The translations under genes were made by a program, and so were the position numbers. From assembly GCA_963556145.1 (NCBI GenBank), contig OY744464.1:6175508-6239507 (forward strand): a stretch of 64,000 nucleotides of DNA, in the 5' to 3' direction. The stretch comes from Hygrocybe punicea (Eukaryota; Basidiomycota; Agaricomycetes; Agaricales; Hygrophoraceae). The notes beneath the pieces were generated by a model. That model was not told where the DNA came from, made no database searches, and was given only the letters and a program-made list of their open reading frames with translations. Positions 23,339 to 36,125 of the stretch are shown here, piece by piece (positions within the stretch are counted from its first letter, which is position 1; each line of letters begins with the position of its first letter).

Positions 23339-25083
23339 GACCCAGCCAATCGATGGCGAGGATGCATGGACCCCATCCACTGTTGCCCCATCCCACCGTT
23401 CCGCCACCTCATCCAGCCCACGCCTGACAACGGCAATGTTGATTCTGGCAATATTGCTCAATTCCACTAGCAGGCTTCTCTTTCTAGTGGTACTAACATT
23501 CCTCGACATCAACATCAACTCCGGGTTGCTCAGCATTCTCGTTCTCCTCCTTTGGGCTCCCCACCACGCAGCACAAATGCTGGCAGAGGTGGAGTTATCC
23601 ACCAAGACGCCAACGCAGAGCCCCAGGAGCAGCAGGGATGTGCTCCTGCTGTTCCCAGGTCGGGTGGGCACAGATGGGCAGCACGAAGTATCTTTTCTCA
23701 ATCTGTGAGTTTCTCTTTACCTTATTTCTTTTGTTTCTCGTTGATTTGTATGGTTGCTCCCCCAGAAATGGGCAGATGAAATCCACCCTCAAAGAGTGGT
23801 GCCGGGAGTTTCGGCTCCCCATCTCAGGGAACACCGAAACGCTACGCGAGCAGTTGAGAGGTTATAGCGGGGATCGAGATGCGTGGAAAGGGTGAGCACT
23901 AACCCATCCGCTGTCTAATTCACCCCACGCCCATTCTTTTCTTTTCTTTTTCAGTCTCATAGCTGGCGCGAAACGGCTGCACAAGGGGCCAAGGCGAGGC
24001 ATCCACAAGATGAAGCCCAAGCAGTCCGCTCGGTGCCGAGAGCTACTCTTAGGCCATAGCGTTTCTGATGGGAAGGGCACCGTTCTCCATGTGCTCCCAA
24101 CAGAACGATTGAAGGACACCCGAACTGCTCAACAAGTTGAGCAGCTCCTCCCATGGGTATGTTGCAGGCTTTCATGGATATTCCTCACTCACAGCATCTT
24201 AATCAGGTGGACAATGTTTGCGCCATGTTTCCATATGAGCCCACCATGTATCCTGAGCTGGAAATAGTCCCAGCACTGCATGAAAAACCTCATGAGAGGC
24301 TCCCAAATCCAGTAAGTACTATTCTAATTTTGTGAGTGACTTGCTCATCAAATACTGCCGCAGTCTTTGTTGGTTAGCACAGCATTGCAGCCACCCGACA
24401 ATGTACAATCACCATGTGCCCTGGTCCTACCCCAAGTCCACGACACAGTAGAGACACTTCCAATTCAGCCCCAGACAGCACTAGCCATGCTCCCTGAGCG
24501 TTCACTCATGCTTGGAAATGGGACCATGCTCCAGTTCACCCTGGACCAGGTTCCTGATCCCCCGGTGGTCTCATTTGCCAATGACCTTCCACGCCTCAAT
24601 GGTATGTGGGATTACAAATTGCCACACTGGTCTGGGACATCCTCATTGGTTGTCAATGGCCATCCTGTACCTGTTGTGCATTGGCCTGAGCTCTACAAGT
24701 ATGGGAGAAAAGACCAGTGGAAGGAGATGAAAGCAAGATGGTTTGAATGGAAGATAACCTTTCTTTATTTTCTCTCTCTATCATTTCTTGTTTCCACCTT
24801 AATCTTTCAGGTTGTTGTTGAGTGCTATCGTGAAGGTACCCCTGAGGAGTTCTGGAGGACATTTAGCAATGACAATGGTACCCAAATGACCTTCACTGCC
24901 ATCACTGTTCGCCTTCAACAGCAGCGTTTGATAGAGGACAAGAATGTTGCAGAGCTGGCCAAAACTAAGTATGGTGCAAGTTTCTCTAAACAATTTACTT
25001 ATCGTCGGGGAAGTCAGATACTTGTTATGAGTGACCCGACATCCATTGCCAAATGTTACCATAGTTTACATATGGCTAGCTAG
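23339..25083 (+). pseudogene. SAP-domain protein of unknown role (damaged)
   Basis: Exon blocks: a Pro/Gln-rich N-terminal part about 23,340-23,703; a SAP-like segment about 23,765-23,890 (CREFRLPISGNTETLREQLR); 23,955-24,160 (MKPKQSARCRELLLGHSV); and 24,205-25,083 with WDYKLPHWSGTSSLVVNGH and a C-terminal TFTAITVRLQQQRLIEDKNV. This layout recurs widely in Agaricomycete proteins of unknown function. SAP domains bind A/T-rich DNA. Damage: TAG at 23468-23470 (fits CAG to TAG) and a frame change just before WCREF, near 23,795, where relatives have KEWCREF directly after the previous helix. It ends about 60 bp before the convergent recombinase gene. Confidence 0.6.
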
Positions 25084-25143
25084 TTTACATGTACAAATTT
25101 ACATAACTGGATCATTCAATTGTTCATTTAGGCTTTTGTCTGA

Positions 25144-26414
25144 TCAGGCACAACCACAGGTTCTACCACAAGTAGGGCACTTGACAGTTGGTGCACAGTT
25201 TGGATCAAAAAAGTCCTCTCGCCTCTCTGTGGGATCATCATTTGATGAGATGAGGTACTTGACAATTGTCAAGTGAGTGAAATCAGTACTCCATCTACCC
25301 CATTCACAGATGCGACGTATTGGCCACCTGCGTTCTGATGAGAGGTTATTGACATCCACCACACCTGAATGAGTGAGTTCCATAGGGATAAGGGTCAACA
25401 CCAATATCAAGTAGGTTGTTCCTGAACAATTCTAGGAACTGTTCTGAGGTCTGTTCATCCAGAATTTGAGCAGTTAAACATGACTATTACAGTGAATATT
25501 GCATACCATTGGAGTGTTTGTATCTGAAATGCGATCACCTGAAGCCATCTTTTGAAAGAGATAACCTTTGTTGATCCTGGATACTTTCAACCACTCTGCA
25601 AGGGCACGAACAGGGCAAATATGGGCTTCTGCTTCAGATAATGCATGCAGAACAAATGGTTGAATTTCTGAAATGTAGCAGGGGTAAGCAAAATGACATT
25701 CTTATCCACAAACACAACTGTACCTCCAAATTGGTCAGTCTTGTGAAAAGGCAAAGTGAGCTTATAACATGTTGCAGAGAGGATCTCAATGTCATGTGCC
25801 TGGATCTTCAGCACTTCATCAACACGCAATAAGCATAGAAATGCAACTGTGTAGGCAGCTTGTAATAAACAGCGGGTTCGTCCACCACCCCATTCATGAA
25901 TACTTGAAGGGTTTTGTTTCTGGGAGTGAGAGCCTGCAGCATAATTCTTGATAGCCCAGATATTGCTTTGGTGATTGAAGACATATAATTTCTTGAGCAT
26001 TGCCTGAAAGAAAGCAAATAAATCAGTGCTTGAATTATCCAAGAGAAAATCCAACTCACTGATGTGATAGCACATGCACTCATGGATGTCTCTCCTGCTT
26101 GAACCTTAGTTGTGTAATTCAACACTTGTATACCAACATAAATAATTATCTTGACTCACCTTTCTCCTTCGCAGGCCTACCATATAGCTTGACACTACAT
26201 TGGACACAGATGGGTTCCTAACCATTCTTCCAGAACTTCCACTTTCATGCCAGGCCATTGTTCCAAGCCCATGAAGACGACCAAAGGCATAAGTCATTGA
26301 TGCATGCATTTTCTGAGCATGTGAATATGTTCCTCGTTCATCTGTAGCTGATCCATCAAGCAAGATCTCATCACACCTAGGCATTAAAAAATACAAGTAC
26401 TGTGCATGATCCAC
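25144..26414 (-). pseudogene. Tyrosine recombinase, Crypton-like Agaricomycete family (damaged)
   Basis: Reading leftward: MHASMTYAFGRLHGLG, NPSVSNVVSSYMVGLRRRKV, the catalytic-Arg strand AAYTVAFLCLLRVDEVLKIQ, KLTLPFHKTDQFGG, ALAEWLKVSRINKGYLFQKM, then HSFRCGG (the H-x-x-R box) and RRWPIRRICEWGRWSTDFTH with IVKYLISSNDD. Around 25,355 a one-base loss shifts frame between the HSFR box and the last block. Several intron-like gaps (TAG/GT borders) separate the blocks. The family is a greatly expanded DNA breaking-rejoining enzyme set in mushrooms. An upstream frame at 27178-27507 may be its N-terminal part. This copy is not functional as read. Confidence 0.65.
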
Positions 26415-26429
26415 TACTTGGTCACACTA

Positions 26430-27640
26430 ACTGTTTTGGTGTCATTCTCCTACAACTTCAAAGATATTCATAAATTATCTTTTCAAGGTGATAGACATTT
26501 GTCTCAGGAAGATATCTATATAATTTGAATGAGAGTTACAAGGCTAAAAATCCTGCAGGAGTGAGAATAGTACAGGAGTGTCCATTTTTGACCCTGACCA
26601 GGAAGTGGGTCATACCTACTATGCTATAAGATACAGTACTGCAGTAAATCTATTCTACTATATTTCTTCTTATGTATGAAATCCAAATTTATGATTCTAT
26701 TAACCCAAACTATGGTACTTGATGCCTTTCAAGTTCAACTACCTGTGTTTTTATGCAAGTGGGCACTTGTTGGAAAGAATGACAGTTGTGCATAATGTTC
26801 TTATGAGTTATAACTATCACTATTGTGGCCACATCATAGATAGACATATGTTTAATCATGGCCAACTGCAGTTGAAGACAGAAACAACATGCTGGTTACA
26901 AAATTTGACATTGACCAGGTACCTGGTGTGACAAAGTACCCAACTGACCACAGTACATGATCAGCATGTAAAATGAGTCTCAATGGCAAATCACCGGTTC
27001 ATAATCCAGGATGCAATGAACCACGGAGCATCTTGGCTTGGCTTTGAGGAGAAAAAAGACTCATCCTGCTGGATAAAGCCATTGGTAACTAGGAAGCTTT
27101 CACATTGTTTCATAAGCCTGTACCATGATGTTGTCTGTTCAACCCAGTGAAAAGAACAACCATATAACTGGACCTTCTCACCTCTGATACTCGCTATCAG
27201 TCTTTTCAGTCACACCCTTAGAAGCTTGGAGAAGAGCATCCCGCATATCCGACATGTGGGTATCACCATCTTCATCCTCAACGGTGGCATCAAGCTGGGT
27301 CTCTTGTTCCCCCTCCAAGTCGTCCATGATTTCCAGTTCTTCTGGTTTATCTTGTGCATTGGGAGGATTGAGAACCTGGTAGACTATAGGAAACCTTGAT
27401 CTTGAAAGCGTAGACATGCAATGTTCTGGTGAGCAACAAAGAACAAGTTTGTTATGGTCACATGTCACACAAAAATAACCCTTGACAATGGGCAAATAAA
27501 TAAACAATACTATGAGCTATAATACAGATGTCGAGACTGCTATCAAATCACTATGATGGCGGCATCTGAAGGCCCTGCGAGGGCACAAAAGAGGTGTGTA
27601 ATGGAGGGAGTGGTGGTAGTGGTGGACTAGGCACTTTAGG
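26430..27640. other. No recognisable gene
   Basis: AT-rich sequence without convincing coding signal. One acidic frame on the minus strand (27178-27507, including EELEIMDDLEGEQETQLDAT) could be an N-terminal exon of the neighbouring recombinase but has no match I recognise. Confidence 0.4.
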
Positions 27641-28124
27641 TCACCTTGAAGAGTCTTTCAAGGTTGCAAGAGTCGACGACAAGCACGAATCATCCTTTTC
27701 TGCCACATATGGTTTGTCATGGGGGGTGCCGACAGAGTCGAGAACCATGCTGGAATTTATGTCAACCTTGATACGATCAACCAACTGAAATTCACCCTTG
27801 ATACCATCGCCTATCTGCTCGCGTCGGGGACCTTGGAATGGATAGCTTCCAGGTAACATAAAGCTGTCTGTAGGACGCTTCTGGATGTGCATGAGTGCCG
27901 GAGCACCTCGCGCACAAAGCCCTTGATCGGGACCAAATTACTGCGAGATTGGTTGCTTGACGCACTCTGGTCGCTGTTTGGTCAACTGGATAGGGATGTG
28001 GTGGGGGAGGCGAGAGATGGAGGTGAGACAGGAGAGCACTGCGTCAGTGGAGAGATTGGAGAAGGGAGTTGAGTATTTCATGGGTGACAGAAACCATATG
28101 GGCAATACTGAATCGCCGGCCAAG
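27641..28124 (-). pseudogene. Pho80-like cyclin gene, 3' part
   Basis: On the minus strand, after the KDZ2 boundary, the frame LAGDSVLPIWFLSPMKYSTP continues directly from the block at 42.2 kb. A later exon reads NLVPIKGFVREVLRHSCTSR and SVLQTALCYLEAIHSKVPD, the cyclin-box start of fungal Pho80/PCL-like cyclins. A frame change near 27,830 follows, after which GIKGEFQLVDRIKVDINSSM is in another frame. Such cyclins bind and direct Pho85-type kinases. The insertion of 14 kb in an exon plus the frame change make this allele non-functional. Confidence 0.6.
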
Positions 28125-28290
28125 CACCAGATTCAGCAAGATATTACCAACTCACTTGGGATGCCTGAGAATGAGATTGCCCAACTCACTTGGGGATAGC
28201 TGAATCAGGCTGAGATATATCCTGGCCCAACTGAACTGGTCCAGGCTGATGTTCCCGAGATATATCCTGGCCCAACTGAGATGGTCCAGG
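28125..28290 (+). repeat. Left terminal inverted repeat of KDZ element 2
   Basis: From ATTCAGCAAGATATTACC (28131) through ATGAGATTGCCCAACT and GGGGATAGCTGAATCAGG into the first 45-bp units, this matches the inverse complement of the right end with only a few substitutions. The outermost six bases are less conserved (CACCAG against CAGGGC). Confidence 0.9.
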
Positions 28291-28790
28291 CTGATGTTCT
28301 TGGGATATATCCTGGGCCAATTGACATGGTCCAGGCTGATGTTCCCAGGATATATCCTGGCTCAACTGAGATGGTCCAGGCTGATGTTCCCAGGATATAT
28401 CCTGGCTCAACTGAGATGGTCCAGGCTGATGTTCCCAGGATATATCCTGGCCCGACTGAGATGGTCCAGGCTGATGTTCCCAGGATATATCCTGGCCCCA
28501 CTGGGATGGTCCAGGCTGATGTTCCCGGGATATATCCTGGCTCAACTGGGATGGTCCAGGCTGATGTTCCCCGGTTATATCCTGGCTCAACTGGGATGGT
28601 CCAGGCTGATGTTTTCGGGATATATCCTGGGCCAACCGAGATGGTCCAAGCTGATGTTCTTAGGATATATTTTGGGCCAGTTGACATGCTCCAGGCTGAT
28701 GTCCCCAGGATATATCCTGGCCCAACTGGGATGGCCCAGGCTGATGTTCTCAGGATATATCCTGACTCAGCTGCACAATTCAGGCTCATA
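28205..28790 (+). repeat. Left subterminal array, about 13 x 45 bp with a palindromic core
   Basis: Each unit has the core CCAGGATATATCCTGG (a perfect 16-bp palindrome in most copies) followed by a variable CCAACTGAGATGG and TCCAGGCTGATGTTC. All six frames are open because 45 is a multiple of 3, giving spurious 150-200-residue frames. These are likely transposase or host-protein binding sites. Confidence 0.92.
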
Positions 28791-28851
28791 ATACTTTTAA
28801 TGGTAGACATCATAGTTCAGACATAATGCAAAAAATGTTCTTGTACTGCCA

Positions 28852-31800
28852 CTACTGCTCATCTCCCAAAATTGGTTGAAATAAACTACGTGCACTTGAC
28901 TCCAACCTTGCCCATGTCTGAGCTTGTTTGTAGGCATAACTTGTCAAACCCTGGTTGTGGAGCGAATTATCTCCATCTATCTCTTGTTCAATGGCCCAAC
29001 TTTCCCATCTTTGCTTGTAAAATTTGAAATAATTTGGTGTCCACTTCATCTCATGGTGAAGCCGAATAACCTGTTCATCCCACCGATTAAATCTTGCACT
29101 GGCTCGTAACCAATTGACTCTGTAAACTGTACACAATCTTCAATTGTTAGCTGAGTTAGGAAATACAAGTTATACTCACAGTCTTTCATGTGTATACTGA
29201 ATTCATCTCCATCCACCTTATCTCCAATTCTCCAGAACCATGGTAACTTGTATGATTTTTGTCCAATTCTGTTTGCCTCCATAATATCAGCAGGCATCTG
29301 AAGGTCACTTTTAGTAATAGCATGATAATTTGAATCATTATATCCCAGTCTCCGTCGTGCTTCTCTAGCATGGTTGTAGCTAGCAACAATTCTTGTGATT
29401 TTTTCATCCAGTGTATGAATCTGACTCCAAATTCGTGTGGATTGTTTAGTGCTTTTGGAATTACGAATCTATATCAAAATCACTAAGTAAGTTTTGTCAT
29501 AGTTAAGTCAACAGACAGACCTTTTTGCGCATTATCAGGGACTTTCCACCTAACGCCACCTTCAACTGCTCCAATGCATCATTCAACTGCCCAAGTCGTA
29601 ACTGAGCCTCTTGCTTGCTCAAGTCATTTAATCCTGGTTGGTTTTGACACTTTGTGGTAAGATTGGATGGAAGAAGAAGTGTAATCTTTTCTGGAGTGTG
29701 TTTCACTTCTTCTTCATCATCTAAAAGCTTCTCTTCTTCTTCACTTTCATCTCTAGAAATGTCAACTCTCATAAGATCTCCACTTCCAATATTATTCATA
29801 ATAGTGAGTGCAGAGAGCTTCTTCTCAAAGCTGTTAATGAGAGCTTGAAGTCTTTGTCGTTTCTCTTGAAGGGTCTTCTTTTCAGCTAATGATGGTCGGC
29901 GTAGTGTTCGTATATGCTGACAAAGAGCCATTCTGTCATAGAAACATATAAGAAATAACTTGAGCTTCAATGGGATAAGAAAGACATACTGTGCCTCCTC
30001 CACATTTAGTCCAATGGACAATAGACTAGAATATCCCATCATATTGCCAGACTTGTTTTCAATTTCAGCAAGTTCCAACTGTATCTCTGCAAGACTGCAG
30101 ACTGAATTGATACATCAATATTGTACTAATGCAATATTAACCCCTGCTTACCATGATTTTCATCAACATCATACATTCTTAAGATATCGCCACGTTCATC
30201 TATGGCCAATTCTTCTAGCTCCTTCCACTCCGCAATCCACTCATCACCAAGTCTATCAGTCAACTCATCCAAGGCATTTTTCATATTCTCTCTCTCAAGG
30301 ACAGCTTCCTTCCATTTCTTGATAATATATTGAGCTGCAAAAATATATTCAAGAGAAACTTATTGAGACATATGTGAATCATACCTGACTTGATCAGTTT
30401 CTTCCAATTTGAATCATTCATATAATTATCCAAAACCTTCTGACGATGAGCTTGAGACATTGTGCTGGTTGAACCAGCTGCCTTTTTCAGATTGGACCAG
30501 AGTGATTCTAGGATCTCCCCAGCAATTTGTCCAGCTCCATGGATAAAGTTGAGGGAGTATAGAGGAAAACATTCTTGAATATGAACCCCAAGATGAAATT
30601 TTCCAATGCCATATAGAAGTTCGAGATCTTCTCTCAGATCTAGGGTGTTGCTTTGAGAAACCCGCCAGAGAAAGTTTTTTGACCATGAACACATGATGTC
30701 ATAAATTGCAATAGCCTTTGGTGTGAGTGAATTTTGAGCCAATGCCTGGCAGAAAGCATAGTCCATGTTGACTTGTCTAGAATAATAGAGTGAATATGAT
30801 TTATTTAATCACAAAACAAGAAGACTACCTTTCACCCTTCTGAAAATCCACCACACTATGTGGATAGAAGCATCCATGATTGGCACAAGCACAGGCACCC
30901 ACTCCAGTAGCGCGAAGATGGTCCTTATGGTGTACATTGGCTTGACTAATGGCTCTGTGATTTTGACATTTATGTTTCTGAAAAAATTGTAAGACCAGCT
31001 AATATATTGAAATAAATACAGAGGACCAACCTGATTCTCTTCAAAAGAAGAGGCAAGATGCTGCTGATAGGCAGATTCACCTGTCATGAACTGATGCCCA
31101 TCACTCAACCAAACATCCTTCTCAGGACATTTAGGAATGACATGATCAAGCTTGAAGTTGCCATCTGCAACAATTTTTGGGTAATATACCCATCTGTTGT
31201 AGTATCATGAATAATGTGCACCTCTCTCACAACATAACAGAAAAAGTACATACGGTGTGTCTGAGCATCTTATTTCATCCTCAGTAACATTGATGCCAGG
31301 TTGGGGACAACTTGGACAAAAGACTGCAAGACCACCATCTTTGCATTTAATAGTGGAATCATGTGCAAAGCCAGCCCGTTTCAGATCAGTCAAGTTTCTC
31401 CATTGCCTTGACACACGCATTAATTCACGATAACGGTCCTACAAAAGTGATTTGTTAGTGGCTGACAGGATAACTTGCAAAAAAAACAAAATGTACTGGT
31501 ATCAAGTGTGGAAAATTGTTGTCTGTCAATCTCCTAAGCTTTGAATAAAAGTTGAAGGCAGAAACTTTGCACTCCATAGCTTCAATGTAGAATTGGTGAA
31601 GAACCATAAAAGTAAATGCAGTAGTGGGACGAGATGATGTGGCTGGAAAGAATCGCATGTTGAAGAGCTGTGTTTCATGGGTAGCTGTTGCTGAACATTG
31701 GCACCAGCAAACATGGCGTCGATAAATCCCAGAGCTATCCACAAAAACCATAGTTGTGGTTTGAGACTGGGAGACATCATCCATGTTTTCTACAACCATG

Positions 31801-32469
31801 ATATCATCATCTTTATCAAGCTGCATATCATCATCTTCTACATCCTCCCAGGATTGTGATGTTGTTGGTTGAGGGCATGGATTTCCATCATGTCCAAGAT
31901 AAATGATTAGACCCAGTTCTCCAAGATCAGCACGATCAAAAAATTGGCCTGTCCAATACTGGATTTTGTGAAAAGGATTGTGTTGGTGAACTCGAAGACA
32001 GCAATTATTGCAAAGCAATCGTTGACCAAGGTGGCAATCAAGACATCGGTACAGCCCTGGACACTGCTGACAATTGATGCATAACATGTTTACTGGTGGC
32101 GCTTCCAACTCAACCAGTTTTGCCAAGTGAGTCTGTCGATGTTTATGCTTCCATTCTTGGAGATAATCATTCTGCGTCTGATAATTGATTGAGTGGAGAA
32201 TCATATGAAAACTATGACAGAAATAAGCATACTTTTCCTTGCTTCAAAGCCTGAGGAGATTGGGGTTCTTCTAGATCTTGTAGTGGTATATGAATCTGTT
32301 CTGTAACTAAAGGCTGTGATCTTTCTCTATATTTTGAATGATGGTGTATAGAGGAAGATCTGGTCTGATTTTTGGCCAATATTTTGACTTCACCTCTAGA
32401 AGTGGTCTTCCTGACATATACTGTCTCCACAACTGTTCCCTTTTGTCTTTTTAACTGGTTTTTTGGCAT
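28852..32469 (-). CDS. KDZ transposase, CxC2 type (element 2), apparently intact
   Basis: The gene starts at ATG 32469 (MPKNQLKRQKGTVVETVYVR) with a basic N-terminus. The next exon carries the CxC2 cluster: CINCQQCPGLYRCLDCHLG and CNNCCLRVHQHNPFHK. A second Cys block, CPSCPQPGINV, follows near 31,300. The catalytic core shows ADGNFKLDH (31,151-31,168 on the plus strand), CACANHGCFYPHSVVDFQ, YDIMC (about 30,690) and GEILESLW (30,497-30,520). A long helical C-terminal part ends VYRVNWLRASARFNRW...ILGDEQ at 28852. About ten introns of 50-70 bp split the gene; I saw no stop inside the exon blocks. It should mobilise the element and possibly element 1. It ends next to the left array, and the PHD gene lies upstream in the same orientation. 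Confidence 0.88.
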
Positions 32470-32667
32470 GGTAGTAGTGGTAAGAGTGAACAAGATTCTT
32501 TTTTTTTTTTTTGCAAACAACAAAAAGTCACATGATCAGAGTTCTCAGGATCACATGATCCTATAGTCCAATTCAATAACTCAGCCATGATTCAACTTTC
32601 ACCATAATCTACAATTGTTTTTACAAAAAATGAAAACAAAACATTGCAATAAAGTTGGAGTTATCTA

Positions 32668-35202
32668 TCAAGATTGGAATCCCCTATTAATTGCACTAGC
32701 CAATTCCTTGGCCTGCCCACCAGACTTTTCAGCAGCTTTTTTCTCCTCCAACTTCTTGTAATGCTCCTCAGAACCTATAGCTTTAAGACGATTGGTGACT
32801 TCTTCACTCTGGCTCCCTCGTGAGTAGGCCTCAGTACCATTGGGAAAGTGGTCAATATAAGGACCCCAATAAACCCCAATACCCCAGCCATCTCCACCAT
32901 TCAAAATTGCCTTGGTAAAATAATCGTCCTGGCCTGCATAAAGGGAATAGATGTGTGGACAGAATTTGCAGTTGACTAAGAGTGTGAATTGATCATTGGG
33001 ATGTGACCCCCATTCAGAGGATCCGATGCGACCACATGCTGGGCATTGAGGAGAAACTGTGATCCCAAGGGGACGTGACCGTGACTCCGAACAAAGGAAA
33101 AAACGCCACCCCTTCTCCCGATTCATCACGGCGACATCAGTGTTACGACCCAGGTTTTGTTCTTCCACCAGCAAGTTGCCAATAATAAATTCCATATTAT
33201 ACTTCTCAAGAAACACCTTGAGAGCCAACTTTTGCAAGAAGGGTGAAGCAATGTGGGGGTAGAAGTCAAGTTGTGTGAAGCCAACAATCCAATCAAATAT
33301 GTTGCTATACAATAAACTTTAGTCTCCAAGTAAATTATTTGAAAAGGAACATTTACCGCTTGGCCAGGTCCTTGAGCATGGTAAGAGAACCATCATGTGA
33401 AAAAATGTGGGCACATGTCAAAAGGTAGAGATGTGTTGTTGCTGTGGTAAGCAGACGCTCCAATCCAGGGGAGAATAGAACAGAGAAAAGCTATGAAGTG
33501 TAAATATGTTATTATATCAAATTGTAAATTAATATGTAATACCTACCTCAGGAATAGTGAGTGATGCACCACGATCCACTTGACAGTGCAGCAAACCAGT
33601 ATCAGGGTCAGAGTGGGTGTGCAAAAACACAATAATGCGTTTGAAATCACGTCTTATCCATATTGGATTAGAACAGTTAAGAGGAATAATTCTGAAACAT
33701 ACTTGAGTAGAGCCAATAACACTTTCTGGACTTTTCTCTCCTGAGTTGACACTGAGGCAGAACTGGAAGGATCGAAGGAAAAGTCAATGTCGAAATATTG
33801 GAGGACCTGATCTTTCTGCTCAGGAAAGTAGGCATGAAGGTGATGGTACACCATAAAGGCTGGGTCTCCTCCTTGTGGAATATCAGCCAACCTAAAATTC
33901 AGTATGGCAACTGAGGCTGTATCGACCAAACGCCATGCTCCTCGAATAACAAGAGCCCCCAACTCTGCAGGGGTCCCATCCCAAATCCGATTTCCAACAA
34001 CAATTCCCTCCACAAAAATCAGTTAAAGGATAAATGTGTTACACTTTTTACTTACTGTGTATGGTGTCAAAATCTTATTCTTCATCTGCCGGTCATACTT
34101 TATGTGGGGTTGGGCAATCTCTATAAGGTGTGACATGTGTCACGGAGACCATCACGTGTGACACCCTGCACAAACACTGACCCAGTCCCTTTACAAGTTC
34201 ACAACTCACTTTAGTGACAAGTCTTGAGTGTAAGAAATGTTCATAATGAATGTATAAATGTTTCTATCTCCAAAGTTTTCATGGTAATAATTTTAGGCAA
34301 ACACTGTTCCATGATTTGTCAATTCTTACAGCCAAATACAGCCTAGAACCTTAAACATCTATAGACTCACTCCAATCAGGTCTTCAAGCTTAGCTTTGGC
34401 TGAGTGGTATGTTCCATTTATATACTAGAAGATTTTGTTCAAGCCAGAATTTTGGTAAATGTCTTTAAAGTTCTAAAATATGTCAATCTCTCAAATTCCC
34501 TGCCAACATTGGCTTAAAAATGGAAGTCTATAGGTTCATCAAATATACATCTTACAGCTTAGCTCTAGTGACGCAATTTCATCTCAATCATGATTAGAAC
34601 ATTTTGTTCAAGACCGATTTTTAATAACTTGCTCCGTTGTTGAGATATCAAGACAGCTACAGATAGTAGTGGGTCACTAATTGTCACGATTTCTGTCACA
34701 TAGCGTTATGTCACGCTGCCACGAGCCTAGGTGACATTGCCCAACCCCACTTTATGTGGCATTTGGGACAAATAAAAAAAGTATCATTCTTTATCAGAAA
34801 TCCTGGACTTGCAGAAAGTGTGATACACTTGTCCATGCATAGAACCCTAGGGCAATAGGCACAGCAAAAGACTTCACCACCATTGCCACAAGAGCAACAC
34901 CACTGGTGAAAGGAATTTAATTAGTATGGGAAGCAATGACAATGAGGGCCTACAATATTAGATGGCTCCTCATGTTTCCTAAGGTCTAGTGGGAAGGGCT
35001 GCATGGGCTGCAGGGGCTGCAAGGGCGGCAGAGTGGCTATCTGGGGTACACTTTCCATTTCGGCATCTGATTGGTCATCGCCCGAAAGAGAACTCAAATC
35101 AGATAACATTTCCAGATCAAGATCCAGATCTTTCGCAAGCTGAGATTGAGGAGCTGGTGCACCAGCTTTTTTACTGGCAGTAGTAGCAGTAATTATGGGC
35201 AT
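32668..35202 (-). pseudogene. PHD-finger protein, cargo of KDZ element 2, broken by element B
   Basis: ATG 35202 opens MPIITATTASKKAGAPAPQS with an acidic Ser/Asp stretch. An exon at about 34,760-34,915 encodes a PHD-like finger: CCSCGNGGEVFCCAYCPRVL, CMDKC and a closing CPKCH. The reading continues KYDRQMKNKILTPYTV after element B. Later exons read WRLVDTASVAILNFRLADIP, DWIVGFTQLDFYPHIASPFL, a CPACG..CKFCPH pair and YAGQDDYFTKAILNGGDGWG, ending at 32668. PHD fingers read histone H3 tails, so a chromatin-targeting role is possible; the rest of the protein belongs to no family I can name. Element B sits inside the codons after CPKCH, so the protein is truncated unless B is spliced out. Confidence 0.65.
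34106..34748 (+). mobile_element. hAT-like non-autonomous element B (643 bp)
   Basis: The terminal inverted repeats are GGGGTTGGGCAAT and ATTGCCCAACCCC. ACTTTATGT lies on both sides (34097-34105 and 34749-34757), allowing a 7-9-bp target duplication, which fits the hAT length of 8. The interior is AT-rich and non-coding. Left subterminal GGTGTGACATGTGTCACG and right TGTCACGCTGCCACGAGCC add a weak second inverted match. It is inserted in the PHD gene. Confidence 0.85.
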
Positions 35203-36125
35203 ATTTGTGGTAATAGAATGGCTGAAAAAATGAGAGAGAATGAAGTTCGAGTGCAAGAACAATGCAAACTTGCAATGAGGCAGCAATGCTCACATCAAAC
35301 TCCGAAACTCTGACTTCGTCTGACTTACTGACTTCGTCTGACTGACTCACAGGTCTGCGCCAAATTCTAGTCACAACCACTACAACGACGCCGACAATGG
35401 CTCCACCAAGTTGCGGCTCCACATCCCACAGAGGCGGCACACCAAAGCTGCTAACAATGACGCCCAACGTCCATCCACAACCGACACCACATCCGGGAAC
35501 GACGACCCCAACTCCCAACGCCCAACGGCCCCACGACGACGACGGCAACGCCCAACGCCTAACTCCAGATGCCCAACGGCCCCACCACATCCGCCCAACG
35601 ACAACCCAAACGCCCAACGACCCCTACCCCAACAACGCCCAACGCCCAACGCCCAACGCCCAACGGCTTCACATCCGGCAACGACGGCCCCTCGACGACG
35701 ACGACGGACCCTACCCAAACGCCCAACGCCCAACGCCAACGCCCACCACAACCAGCAACGACGACGACGGCCGCAACAGCCCCTCACGAACCCAACCCCA
35801 ACGCCCAACGACCCCACCACATCCGCCCAACGACGACCCAAACGCTCAACGGCCCCTACCCCAACAACGCCCAACGCCCCACATCCGGCAACGACGGCCC
35901 CACGACGACGACGACGGCCCCTACCCCAACGCCCAACGCCCAACGGTCCCACCACGTCCGGCAACGACGACGACGGCCCTTACCCCAACGCCCAACGCCC
36001 AACGCCAACGCCCAACGGCCCACCACATGCGGCAACGACGACGACGACCCAACCCCAACACCCAACGGCCCCACCACAACCGGCAACGACGACGACGGCC
36101 CCTACGCCAACGCCCAACGCCCAAC

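Noticed and set aside
28205..28790. CRISPR-like regular repeats
   Set aside because: Unit and spacer are not distinguishable, whole units are repeated, and the organism is a eukaryote.
28205..28826. Long open frames of 150-200 residues on both strands (for example repeated GYILAQLRWSRLMFP)
   Set aside because: They are by-products of a 45-bp tandem unit, a multiple of three; the same occurs at 41.3-42.1 kb. No start context or domain.
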